A stretch of DNA of 38,756 nt from JAAYCI01 sp031549285. Lineage in GTDB: Bacteria > Bacillota > Clostridia > Oscillospirales > Ruminococcaceae. Both the position numbers and the translations under genes were made by a program. Position 1 is the stretch's first letter; each line of letters opens with the position of its first letter. The stretch lies in contig JAVBPZ010000020.1 in the NCBI GenBank assembly GCA_031549285.1, forward strand, positions 1-38,756. The letters are read 5' to 3'. Shown one piece after another: positions 17,621-24,718 of this stretch. The notes under the pieces are model-generated. The model was given only the letters and a program-made list of their open reading frames with translations. It was not told the DNA's origin and ran no database searches.

Positions 17621-17989
17621 ATGACCACCGACTGGATCGATCCCTATGTCCTCACCCACACCGGCGCCGTCAGCGAGTATAAACCGGAGTGGGAATCCCA
17701 GCGCTTCCTGCTAAAAGACAAAATGTTCGGCATGATGGGCCACCACAAGGACGGCCGCCCCATCCTTTCACTGAAGCTGGAGCCTGCCCACAGCGACCTG
17801 TTGCGAAAAGAATACGCCGACATCATCCCCGGCTACTACCTGAACAAAGACCACTGGAGCTCCATCTACCTCGATACCACCGGCGTCCCCCGGGCCCTTG
17901 TGCAGCAGCTCATCGACGAAGCCTACACCCTCATCCTGCGTGCGCTGCCCAAAAAGACCCAGGCAGAAATTCTGTCCGCAACGCCCTAG
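17621..17989 (+). CDS. MmcQ/YjbR family protein
   Basis: The 122-residue protein matches the MmcQ/YjbR fold (CyaY-like): an N-terminal WESQRFLLKDKMFGMMGH strand region, the KLEPAHSDLLRKEY helix, the PGYYLNKDHWSSIYLD core and a C-terminal helix DEAYTLILRALPKK. Members are annotated as DNA-binding, but their role is not established. ATG 17621 has AAGGAGG at 17606-17612, 8 nt away. An open frame runs far upstream but is antisense to citrate synthase. It is followed directly by a strong terminator and is probably transcribed alone. Confidence 0.9.
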   Translation: MTTDWIDPYVLTHTGAVSEYKPEWESQRFLLKDKMFGMMGHHKDGRPILSLKLEPAHSDLLRKEYADIIPGYYLNKDHWSSIYLDTTGVPRALVQQLIDEAYTLILRALPKKTQAEILSATP

Positions 17990-18000
17990 CTCTTTAAACT

Positions 18001-18049
18001 AAAAAAACCGCTTTGCCGGGACGCCCTTCCCCCCAGCAAAGCGGTTTTT
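18001..18049. terminator. Bidirectional terminator
   Basis: Perfect 15-bp stem (AAAAAACCGCTTTGC with GCAAAGCGGTTTTTT) and a 19-nt loop between the MmcQ-like gene and the convergent VWA lipoprotein gene. Confidence 0.85.
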
Positions 18050-18089
18050 TGTTTTTCATCTCTTTGCGGTGTCCATCTGTGCTCTCGCT

Positions 18090-19664
18090 TTATCCTGCCA
18101 TCCGCTCATACTCTTCCAGCAGCCGCAGGTGTTCCCGGCGGTACCCGCCCTCGTCCCGGCCCAGGTTGTCTTCGGCCAGCACCAGCATGTCGCTCACCGT
18201 CATGTCCCCGGCATATTCCGACCCGCGCAGCAGCGCCCCAAACCCCGCCACCGAGCACGCAAACCCAAAGTCACTGCTTGGCTTATCCAAAAACCTTTCA
18301 AAGGTAACCGGCAGGTCAATCTCTTTGCTGTCACTGGCGCCCGGGTCCTTGTACCGAATGCGCACCTCAAACAGCTCGTCACCGTATTTCCCGCTGGCGG
18401 GCTGCGGCGCGGCAGCTTCCGGCCCATATTTTAATGTACCGCCGCCACCACTGTTCTGCAGCTCTATCTCAAACATCACCACCACGTCGGTCCCGGCGCC
18501 AATCTCTCCGGCATCCTTTTGGTCGTCTTCAAAATCCTGGCTGTCCATCATCCGGTTCTCGTACCCTATCAGCCGATAGCTTTTCACGTTTGCGGGGTTA
18601 AACTCCACCTGTGCCTTCACATCATCCGCCACCGTGAACAGGTTCGATCCCAGCTCGTCCACCAGCACTTTTTTTGCTGTATCTACCGAGTCTATGTACG
18701 AATAGTTGCCGTTACCGTTCTTTGCCAGCGTCTCCATGGTGGAATCCTGCAGGTTACCGGTGCCAAACCCCAGCACGCTCAGGTACATGCCGGAATCCCG
18801 CTTCTCGCTAATAAACCCTTCCAGCTCCGATACACTGGAAATTCCCACGTTGAAATCCCCGTCTGTGGCCAAAATCACGCGGTTGTTCCCCCCACGCAGG
18901 TAATACTCCTCCGCCAGCGCGTATGCGGTGTTTATGCCGTCTGCCCCCGCGGTGGAGCCCCCGGCCGTCAGCCGGTTTATTGCGTTCAAAATGGTGCTCT
19001 TGTCGTTGCCGGGCACCCCGCTTATCACCACTTCGCTGCTGCCGGCATAGGTCACTATGGACACCCGGTCGTCGCCGTCCAGCGTCTCCACCAGCAACCC
19101 GAACGCTTCCTTCAGCAGCGGCAGCTTGTCATACGCCTCCATCGAGCCAGAGGTATCTATCAAAAACACCAGGTTGCTCGCCGGCAGTTCGCTCTTGTCC
19201 ACCTCGTCGGTCATCACCCGCACAAAAGCAATCTGCTTGTTCGCGTCAAATGGCGAAGGACCCACCTCGGTATAGAATGAAAACGGCCCTTCTTTATAAA
19301 TCGGCGCGGCGTCATAGGAAAAATAATTGATCATCTCCTCGGTACGCACCGCATCGGCCGGCGGCAGACTACCGCTTTCAATATATCGCTTTACGTTGGT
19401 ATAGGCCGCGGTATCCACCTTCAGCGAAAAGGTCGCCAGCGTCTCGTCCTCGGTAAATTTTTCGCCGCCTTCTGCTATCGGCAGGTACCCCTCGCCATAA
19501 TACACCGGTTCGGCGCTGCCGGCCGCCACCGGGGCATACTCTCCCGCCACACTCACGGCGTCCGGCGCCGCGGAATACGGCGCCGCGCTGCACGCGCCCA
19601 ACAGCATGCTTCCCGCCAGCGCCAGCGCCGCTATCGTCAACGAACCTGCATTTTTCTTTTTCAT
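18090..19664 (-). CDS. VWA-domain lipoprotein (YfbK-like)
   Basis: The 524-residue protein has a signal peptide with lipobox LLGAC (Cys25). An N-terminal vWF_A-associated region follows (about 60-150, with EEMINYFSYDAAPIY), then a von Willebrand A domain (about 175-350) with the MIDAS motif DTSGSM and LATDGDFNVG, and a C-terminal DUF3520-type region. It is thus a surface lipoprotein that probably binds a protein partner through a metal-dependent site; its biological role is unknown. Start ATG 19664 has AAAGGAG 9 nt upstream; the frame extends further but the lipoprotein signal fixes the start. It is third in a set after the ECF sigma and anti-sigma-like genes, suggesting it belongs to that regulon. 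Confidence 0.9.
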   Translation of the reverse strand: MKKKNAGSLTIAALALAGSMLLGACSAAPYSAAPDAVSVAGEYAPVAAGSAEPVYYGEGYLPIAEGGEKFTEDETLATFSLKVDTAAYTNVKRYIESGSLPPADAVRTEEMINYFSYDAAPIYKEGPFSFYTEVGPSPFDANKQIAFVRVMTDEVDKSELPASNLVFLIDTSGSMEAYDKLPLLKEAFGLLVETLDGDDRVSIVTYAGSSEVVISGVPGNDKSTILNAINRLTAGGSTAGADGINTAYALAEEYYLRGGNNRVILATDGDFNVGISSVSELEGFISEKRDSGMYLSVLGFGTGNLQDSTMETLAKNGNGNYSYIDSVDTAKKVLVDELGSNLFTVADDVKAQVEFNPANVKSYRLIGYENRMMDSQDFEDDQKDAGEIGAGTDVVVMFEIELQNSGGGGTLKYGPEAAAPQPASGKYGDELFEVRIRYKDPGASDSKEIDLPVTFERFLDKPSSDFGFACSVAGFGALLRGSEYAGDMTVSDMLVLAEDNLGRDEGGYRREHLRLLEEYERMAG

Positions 19665-19824
19665 CCTGAACAACTCCTTTTGTTTTGGTTTTGTGCGGAC
19701 CCCGCTCATTTTTTCGCCCTGCGCGGGTTCCCTTTTTGTCCCGTTTGCCTTTGTACCCGCCGAATAACACGCGTTCTGGTTCGCCATTTTTTCGTCGGTT
19801 ACAAAGAAAACCGCGCCCATCCCC

Positions 19825-19834
19825 AAAACATTAC
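19825..19834 (-). promoter_or_regulatory. GTAATGTTTT motif shared with the sigma-factor promoter region
   Basis: On the minus strand, GTAATGTTTTGG lies about 160 nt upstream of the VWA lipoprotein start. The near-identical GTAATGTTTTTGG occurs at 21160-21172, upstream of the ECF sigma gene. It may be a -35 element for the encoded sigma factor; inference only. Confidence 0.3.
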
Positions 19835-19859
19835 ACCTGTAAAGATTTTTCCTGTTTAA

Positions 19860-20525
19860 TCAAAGAATTTCCCTGCCCAACCCCAGCAACGTATTCACGT
19901 CATACCGGCAGGTCAGGGTGTACACCACCCCGTCCTTTTCAAATGTCAGCAGTTTGTAGTCCGGCTTGTCCTGCACATACGCCACCTGTCCGTTCACCTC
20001 TATCTGCCGCATACCGGCGGTGTCCTCCGGGGTCAGCTGTGCTTCGGGTTCCATCACCAGCACCACGTCGTCCTGCGCGTCATCCTCCAGGGCATACACG
20101 CTTTTGCCGTTGTCCAGCTTTGCCGCCGCCACCGTGAAGTTTGCCGGCAGGTCGAAATCCATCGGCAGCAACGCTTCCTCCGCTGCGGGGCTGCCATCCG
20201 CCGGCGCATTGTCCGCTCCGGCCGCCGCTTCCGCCGCCACACTTTGTGCCGGCGGCGCCAGCGGCTGGGTAGAAAACCGGCTGGCCAACACCGGCACCAG
20301 CACCGCCAACACCACACACGCTGCCGCCACCGGTACCACCCGCGTCCACACCCGGCGGGTTTTGCCGCGCCGCAGCGCCGCCATCTTCGCATCCATGCGC
20401 GGGGTGGCATACCGCAGGTTTTCACGTTCCATCTGCGCCTGCTCCCAGCGCAGCGCCTCCCCATACACGTCCGCATACTGTTTCGCCATCTCTTCAAAGA
20501 GGGCGTCCTGCCTTTTCTCATCCAT
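19860..20525 (-). CDS. Anti-sigma-like single-pass membrane protein
   Basis: The 221-residue protein has a charged, helical cytoplasmic N-terminus (1-55), one transmembrane helix (about 63-82, VVPVAAACVVLAVLVPVLA), an Ala/Pro-rich linker and an extracytoplasmic C-terminal domain resembling DUF4367-type sensors (residues about 130-221). Its ATG at 20525 overlaps the 3' end of the ECF sigma gene by 8 nt, the usual organisation of a sigma factor and its cognate anti-sigma factor. It would hold the sigma factor at the membrane until an envelope signal is sensed. No zinc-anti-sigma (HxxxCxxC) motif is visible, so the assignment rests on topology and context. Confidence 0.75.
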   Translation of the reverse strand: MDEKRQDALFEEMAKQYADVYGEALRWEQAQMERENLRYATPRMDAKMAALRRGKTRRVWTRVVPVAAACVVLAVLVPVLASRFSTQPLAPPAQSVAAEAAAGADNAPADGSPAAEEALLPMDFDLPANFTVAAAKLDNGKSVYALEDDAQDDVVLVMEPEAQLTPEDTAGMRQIEVNGQVAYVQDKPDYKLLTFEKDGVVYTLTCRYDVNTLLGLGREIL

Positions 20526-21057
20526 GCACCACGCCCTCCTCTCTCAGGATCCCTGCCAGCTTCTTCTTGGCCCGGTGCAGCTTCACGGTCACGTTATTCT
20601 CGCTCGTGCACAATACCTCGGCTATCTGCCGGTGGGACATATCATACGCATATTTTAATAAAAACAGCTGCCGCAGTTCTTCATCCAGCCGCCCCAGCAT
20701 GGTATACACCTGTTCCGAGGACATGCTCGCCACCACCGTCTCCTCCAAATCCAGGGGATCCGCCTCTTCCTCACCAAACGGCTCGGCTATTTCATTGCCG
20801 CGTTTTTTCAGCATGGTCAGCGCCACATTCCGCACAATGGTCACCATAAACGCAATGCTGCGGGGCGACGACACATCCTCTATCTTGTGCAGGTTTTTGT
20901 AAATGCGCAGGTACGCTTCACTGGCGGCATCCTCCGCCAGCATCGCGTCACCCAATATCTCATATGCCTTGCGCAGCAACAGGTTCTTGTATCTTTCATA
21001 CAAATACTCAAACTTGTCCCTGTTGGCATTGTTTTCAAAGGTAAGAATGAAAATCAC
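20518..21057 (-). CDS. ECF-type RNA polymerase sigma factor
   Basis: The 179-residue protein has sigma region 2 (about 8-85, with YLYERYKNLLLRKAYEILGD and DAASEAYLRIYKNL) and region 4 (about 120-175, with LDEELRQLFLLKYAYDMSHRQIAEVL and the recognition helix SENNVTVKLHRAKKKL). It lacks region 1.1 and region 3, which makes it an extracytoplasmic-function sigma factor. GTG 21057 is preferred because GGGGAG lies 8 nt upstream; an upstream ATG at 21108 adds an Arg/Ala-rich, non-family extension. It is the first gene of a sigma, anti-sigma and VWA lipoprotein set and is probably transcribed from the sigma-A-like promoter at 21154-21182, with possible autoregulation through the GTAATGTTTT motif. Confidence 0.9.
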   Translation of the reverse strand: MIFILTFENNANRDKFEYLYERYKNLLLRKAYEILGDAMLAEDAASEAYLRIYKNLHKIEDVSSPRSIAFMVTIVRNVALTMLKKRGNEIAEPFGEEEADPLDLEETVVASMSSEQVYTMLGRLDEELRQLFLLKYAYDMSHRQIAEVLCTSENNVTVKLHRAKKKLAGILREEGVVHG

Positions 21058-21153
21058 CGCGGCGTCTCCCCTTCCGGCCCGGGCCGCCCTGCGAAAAGCC
21101 ATGCCCATGCATGGGCGCTTCCCGCCATCGGCCTCCTAATAATAGTAACTTAA

Positions 21154-21182
21154 ATTGTACCAAAAACATTACGGGTTTACAA
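21154..21182 (-). promoter_or_regulatory. Promoter of the ECF sigma factor unit
   Basis: Minus-strand TTGTAA (21177-21182), 17-nt spacer and TACAAT (21154-21159), about 100 nt upstream of the GTG. The GTAATGTTTTTGG motif lies within the spacer. Confidence 0.5.
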
Positions 21183-21221
21183 AAAATGAATCCGGCTTCC
21201 TTTTTCGCCCAAATGAACAAA

Positions 21222-21247
21222 CCGCCTAGAGAAAACTCTCTAAGCGG
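21222..21247 (-). terminator. Candidate terminator of the proline-rich membrane protein gene
   Basis: An 11-nt stem with one mismatch (CCGCCTAGAGA with TCTCTAAGCGG), tetraloop AAAC. Read leftward it is followed by TTTGTTCATTT. It lies 40 nt past the 21290 stop. Confidence 0.6.
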
Positions 21248-21269
21248 CTTACTCCTCATCATAGGCAAG

Positions 21270-21287
21270 ATTACACAACCATTGTTA
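21270..21287 (+). repeat. 18-bp direct repeat, left flank of island A
   Basis: ATTACACAACCATTGTTA is identical to 26023-26040 in the same orientation. Weaker similarity continues on both sides (about 27 of 31 bases). It is a candidate attachment-site duplicate bounding the AT-rich island. Confidence 0.6.
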
Positions 21288-21289
21288 TC

Positions 21290-21730
21290 TCAAAATAACA
21301 AGAAAGACAACGGCATGGCGCAAACGTTAACACAACTAAAGCAAGCAATAAATGCTATGCCAGACAGTGCCGTGCCGATAATACCCAAAACCAAGCCCGC
21401 CGTCGATACTCCGCTCTTTCTTTTTTTCCGTGAGCTTACTGCAAAGACAAGCGCCAAAATACCAAGAACAAGTCCGACGAGGGCGCCATAACCAAACCAG
21501 GCAAAGGCAACTGAAATGATGCCGCAAACCAAAGACGCCGTGGCTGTGCCCTTGCCCTCGTTTCCATTTGGCCAGCTAGCTGGCGGCTGGTAATAATATT
21601 GCAGTTGAGGCGGCGGAGGGGGCGGCGGAGATACTTGCATCGGCTGCCAATTATTTGGATAGGCACCCGTTGGTGGTGCGCTTTGCCCCGGGTATACCTC
21701 TCCGGTGTTTGGTGTGAAATCTTCATTCAT
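21290..21730 (-). CDS. Proline-rich DUF4190-like membrane protein
   Basis: The 146-residue protein has a Pro/Gln/Tyr-rich N-terminal 60 residues with a run of seven prolines, then two hydrophobic helices (about 68-97 and 110-140) of the DUF4190 type, with the GKGTATASLVCGIISV and STAGLVLGIIGTALSG blocks. Such small proteins are often of unknown function and can accompany type VII secretion loci. ATG 21730 has AGGAGG 8 nt upstream. Its coding strand is opposite to the adjacent island A genes; its stop lies 3 nt from the 18-bp direct repeat, so it is just inside the island. It is AT-richer than the sigma-factor region. Confidence 0.78.
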   Translation of the reverse strand: MNEDFTPNTGEVYPGQSAPPTGAYPNNWQPMQVSPPPPPPPQLQYYYQPPASWPNGNEGKGTATASLVCGIISVAFAWFGYGALVGLVLGILALVFAVSSRKKRKSGVSTAGLVLGIIGTALSGIAFIACFSCVNVCAMPLSFLLF

Positions 21731-21856
21731 GACAATTCCTCCTGGACTTTTTATTATTGGCATCTGTTTCGCTTCTTCCACACAATCCTCTTCCCTATGC
21801 GACAAGTGATATTGAACGTCCAGCCCCGGACTACATCACTTCGAAACCCTGCCACA

Positions 21857-21976
21857 CTATACACAATACTCTTCGCCCGCTACCCATTCAGTTCCACAGT
21901 ATGGGCAAGAATTTACATTCTTCATACATGCCACATTTGCTTTGAATGCTCCACAGAAGTGTAGGTAATCACACTG
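21857..21976 (-). pseudogene. Remnant of a zinc-ribbon protein
   Basis: On the minus strand a 39-codon open stretch without a plausible start reads with paired cysteines (CGAFKANVACMK then CPYCGTEW, ending EEYCV and TAG). This resembles a zinc ribbon found in many small membrane proteins. It lies just upstream of the proline-rich protein gene and could be a decayed domain of an ancestral longer gene. Confidence 0.3.
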
Positions 21977-22095
21977 CTAATGCTTATTATAATACCTTTC
22001 TGCAAACATGTAAAATAAACGTCCATCCGCTTAATTTGTTTTGTTCAACTTTTGGAGTACGCTTCAATAGCCAGTGTGTTCATACATTTAAAATG

Positions 22096-22130
22096 AAAAA
22101 CACCGAAAGCTACATGCTAACGGTATTTTT
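22096..22130. terminator. Hairpin with T-runs, candidate terminator
   Basis: AAAAACACCG pairs imperfectly with CGGTATTTTT (one C-A mismatch), with an inner AGC/GCT pair around TACAT. No gene obviously ends here on either strand, so it may be a relic or belong to a small RNA. The rest of 21977-22354 is AT-rich and contains no gene I can support. Confidence 0.35.
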
Positions 22131-22354
22131 GTGGTGGGCCGTTTGAGTTAATGCAAGAAATGCAAAACAAGTGGTCAAAAAATCGATCTCAACCACTTGC
22201 ATTATCAATCAGACCCTGTCTTATCTCTTGGTCTTATTAATGTTCAAATCAAGCAGCCTCAAAAGAGTTCTTGTGTTTTGCATAATTCTATTATATGGTA
22301 AAATAAAAAGATTATCCTTTAGTTATATAGTTGATCAATTCAGGAGGAATTTAT

Positions 22355-22831
22355 ATGTCTAGTGCCAGTATTCAATCTGAAATCAACTCTTGCAGTGATC
22401 AAATAGCACTTTGTCGGCAGCAAATCCGAGAGCTAGAAGATAAAATTGAAGAACAAGAATTTGAACAACGGCGCTTCCTGGGAAAGAGAAGCACCTTTGA
22501 AGAGTCCCTTTCCAAGCATATCAATCAAAGGCAAACAATTAGCAGTTTGGCTGGAAGGAATACTCTTGCAGAACGATATATCGCCAAAACTGAAGAACAT
22601 TTTTCAAAATCCAATCGACCGATTTCAAAACTTGAGGATATTGCCGCATTATTTAAGAAAGAGATATCTGACAACTATGTTCGGCTAGATGAACTAAAAA
22701 CCAAACTTCGGCAATTACAAATGAACCTTGAAAGCCTTCAGTCTGCCTATTCGTCCGCATTGCAACAAGAGGAAGCTGAACGACAAGCCGCAGCCGCGGC
22801 GGCAGTGGCTGCCACAATCAGAAAGAAATAA
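22355..22831 (+). CDS. Coiled-coil YwqH/DUF5082-like type VII-associated protein
   Basis: The 158-residue protein is almost wholly helical, with a heptad-rich coiled coil (about 1-45 and 95-140) and an Ala-rich, basic C-terminus. Size, position and pattern match YwqH-like (DUF5082) proteins that begin LXG/WXG effector operons in Bacillus, where small helical partners escort the effector to the type VII secretion system. ATG 22355 has AGGAGG 7 nt upstream; an open frame 8 codons longer has no better site. It is the first gene of island A, separated from the next by 18 nt. No secretion machinery gene is nearby. Confidence 0.7.
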   Translation: MSSASIQSEINSCSDQIALCRQQIRELEDKIEEQEFEQRRFLGKRSTFEESLSKHINQRQTISSLAGRNTLAERYIAKTEEHFSKSNRPISKLEDIAALFKKEISDNYVRLDELKTKLRQLQMNLESLQSAYSSALQQEEAERQAAAAAAVAATIRKK

Positions 22832-22849
22832 GAAGGAGGGCAACTTGCA

Positions 22850-23179
22850 GTGTATAACTTTCCATATAAAGATTTATTTGTTGTTGACGATGACTATGTG
22901 AATGTCAATTCCGCCTATAGCACATCCGGGCAGCTTATGCAGGATAGCTGGGATCGCGTTATAAAGATGCTAACAAATTTACAGTCATCTGGTGTCATTA
23001 AGGGAGAGTTCGCTACATCACTCGAGAATTTGGCCTCTGATTATTCGAGTACAGTTGCCACTCGAATATCAGATACAGCAAGTACGGTAGCAACCGATAT
23101 GACAAACTACCCCCTTGCAATTGATGAGGCGGATAGTGTTTTGTATGGGGACCATCATATATATGAAGATCATTTTTAA
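22850..23179 (+). CDS. Small WXG100-like helical protein A1
   Basis: The 109-residue protein is predicted helical and acidic, without signal peptide or membrane segment. Its length, alpha-helical content and position between a YwqH-like gene and another small helical gene are like the YwqI/DUF5344 or Lap-type partners of LXG effectors. It lacks a clear WxG tripeptide; SWDRV (residues 33-37) is the nearest tryptophan turn. The start is GTG 22850, supported by AGGAGGG about 10 nt upstream. The family identification is by context, not by a diagnostic motif. Confidence 0.6.
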   Translation: MYNFPYKDLFVVDDDYVNVNSAYSTSGQLMQDSWDRVIKMLTNLQSSGVIKGEFATSLENLASDYSSTVATRISDTASTVATDMTNYPLAIDEADSVLYGDHHIYEDHF

Positions 23180-23195
23180 GTGAGGAGAATGCTCA

Positions 23196-23507
23196 ATGAG
23201 TGTCGAAAAAATATTGCTTGACCCGGAAAAGCTACAAGACAGCAAACAGACACTGGACGGGCTAATACAAAATTTACGAGATGAAGCGTCTGCTGTGTCT
23301 CACTATTGTTTTGGTACGGCCAGCACCTATGAAAGCCGTGGGCCTGCTGCGGATGCTATGAAGAAGTATGCGATTGAATATTCAAAGACGCTGAACCTAA
23401 TGGCAGACACTGTGGAGCGTTTGCAGCTTCTTTTGTTGCAGGGTGGTGCCCGTATCGAAGACATGGATACCTATTTGGCCAATGCTATAAGCGGCGGTGC
23501 GACATAG
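23196..23507 (+). CDS. Small WXG100-like helical protein A2
   Basis: The 103-residue protein has the size and two-helix arrangement of WXG100 (ESAT-6-like) proteins, with a helical hairpin break near residues 48-58 (ESRGPAADAMKKY). No true WxG tripeptide is present. It probably forms a helical complex with the effector encoded next. ATG 23196 has GAGGAGA 8 nt upstream; the gaps of 16 nt before and 18 nt after it show one operon. Confidence 0.62.
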   Translation: MSVEKILLDPEKLQDSKQTLDGLIQNLRDEASAVSHYCFGTASTYESRGPAADAMKKYAIEYSKTLNLMADTVERLQLLLLQGGARIEDMDTYLANAISGGAT

Positions 23508-23525
23508 GATGAGGGGGGGAATACT

Positions 23526-24689
23526 GTGGGCAAAAAACGCGATTTTACAGAAAGTACTATCAAACTAATGTACGATAATGTGGATACAAACCCTGGTACA
23601 GTATGGGATGTTTTTGATAATTTTTTTGCCTGGGGGAAAGCATTCTTTACTTTCGATGAACAATTGAAGGATGATTTCAGCAACTTGAATTCTTATTTGC
23701 ACTATATTGAAGAAATGGAAAATATTACTTCACAAAAGCTGGATGAGATTTTGCAAAATGTAGAGAATACCGAAAGGGACTACAGCGTTCGGTTCAAAGC
23801 AAGCACCGATGAAATGATTCGGCTTGGCAACGATTTATCCAGCTTCATGGACCGGATGGAGGAACTAAAACCAATCACCCCCGAAGATGTCCCCGGTCTG
23901 GAAAAGCCGTCTTTAAAAGAATTAATAGGATTGACCACAGCGTTGATTGCAATATATGGCCCAGATGCTACGATTGCTCTCTATCTCGATACGCCGGAAA
24001 AAATCGCCCAAGCCCGGATAGACGCGGAAGAAAAAGGGGTCACCTTGCCGCTGACAAAAGAACAATTGGACATCAGTGAAGAAATCTACCAAGAAATGAA
24101 AGCTGGAACATATGTGCCAAAACTAGAAACAAAACCCACTGCCGGTGTTCCAGGCCCCATTAACCCAAACAGCAATATTTCACCACAAGAGGCACAAGCA
24201 ATCGCCGCGAGTAAAGACCCTTTGCAAGGCTTGGCCGAACTAAATCATAACCAAGGCGGTTACCCCCACTACAACCCTTCCGGATCACATAATGGTGCTG
24301 ATTTATATGCGCCGGAAGGCACCGCCATTATTTCGACATTTTGGGGAGAAGTCGTTCAAGTTGTTAATGATTACGACCCTAGTTTTAGAATCGGTCTTGA
24401 CGACCCTGCTAGATATAAAACAGAAGGGTGGGGAAACTATGTAATGATAAAAGTAACCGGAGCCGGTCCAGATGGCGGAGACATTTATGTTATCTATGCT
24501 CACATGCAGCAAGCGGCTTCACTTGCACCTGGCGATCCAATTGAACCCGGTTTTCAATTGGGCGCCGTTGGCTCCACAGGGGCCAGTACCGCATATCATA
24601 TACACTTTGAGGTTCGCAACAGCAACAAACAAGCTGTCAATCCATATGATTATTTGAATCCTAAATACATACCTCAATATCTACAATAG
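23526..24689 (+). CDS. Predicted type VII effector with C-terminal M23 (LytM) peptidase
   Basis: The 387-residue protein has an N-terminal helical region (about 1-190, with WG at 36-37), a Pro-rich linker (about 198-235), and an M23 metallopeptidase domain (about 240-380). The zinc ligands are all present: H255 and D259 in SHNGAD, H358-x-H360 in YHIHFEV, plus H326 in YAHM. M23 enzymes cut peptide bridges of peptidoglycan. There is no Sec signal peptide, which fits export by a type VII pathway guided by the upstream helical proteins. GTG 23526 has a GGGGGG run upstream. This could instead be a housekeeping hydrolase, but the operon context favours an antibacterial effector. Confidence 0.82.
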   Translation: MGKKRDFTESTIKLMYDNVDTNPGTVWDVFDNFFAWGKAFFTFDEQLKDDFSNLNSYLHYIEEMENITSQKLDEILQNVENTERDYSVRFKASTDEMIRLGNDLSSFMDRMEELKPITPEDVPGLEKPSLKELIGLTTALIAIYGPDATIALYLDTPEKIAQARIDAEEKGVTLPLTKEQLDISEEIYQEMKAGTYVPKLETKPTAGVPGPINPNSNISPQEAQAIAASKDPLQGLAELNHNQGGYPHYNPSGSHNGADLYAPEGTAIISTFWGEVVQVVNDYDPSFRIGLDDPARYKTEGWGNYVMIKVTGAGPDGGDIYVIYAHMQQAASLAPGDPIEPGFQLGAVGSTGASTAYHIHFEVRNSNKQAVNPYDYLNPKYIPQYLQ

Positions 24690-24718
24690 GCACATGGAGC
24701 CAAAAAATCGAAAGGCGT

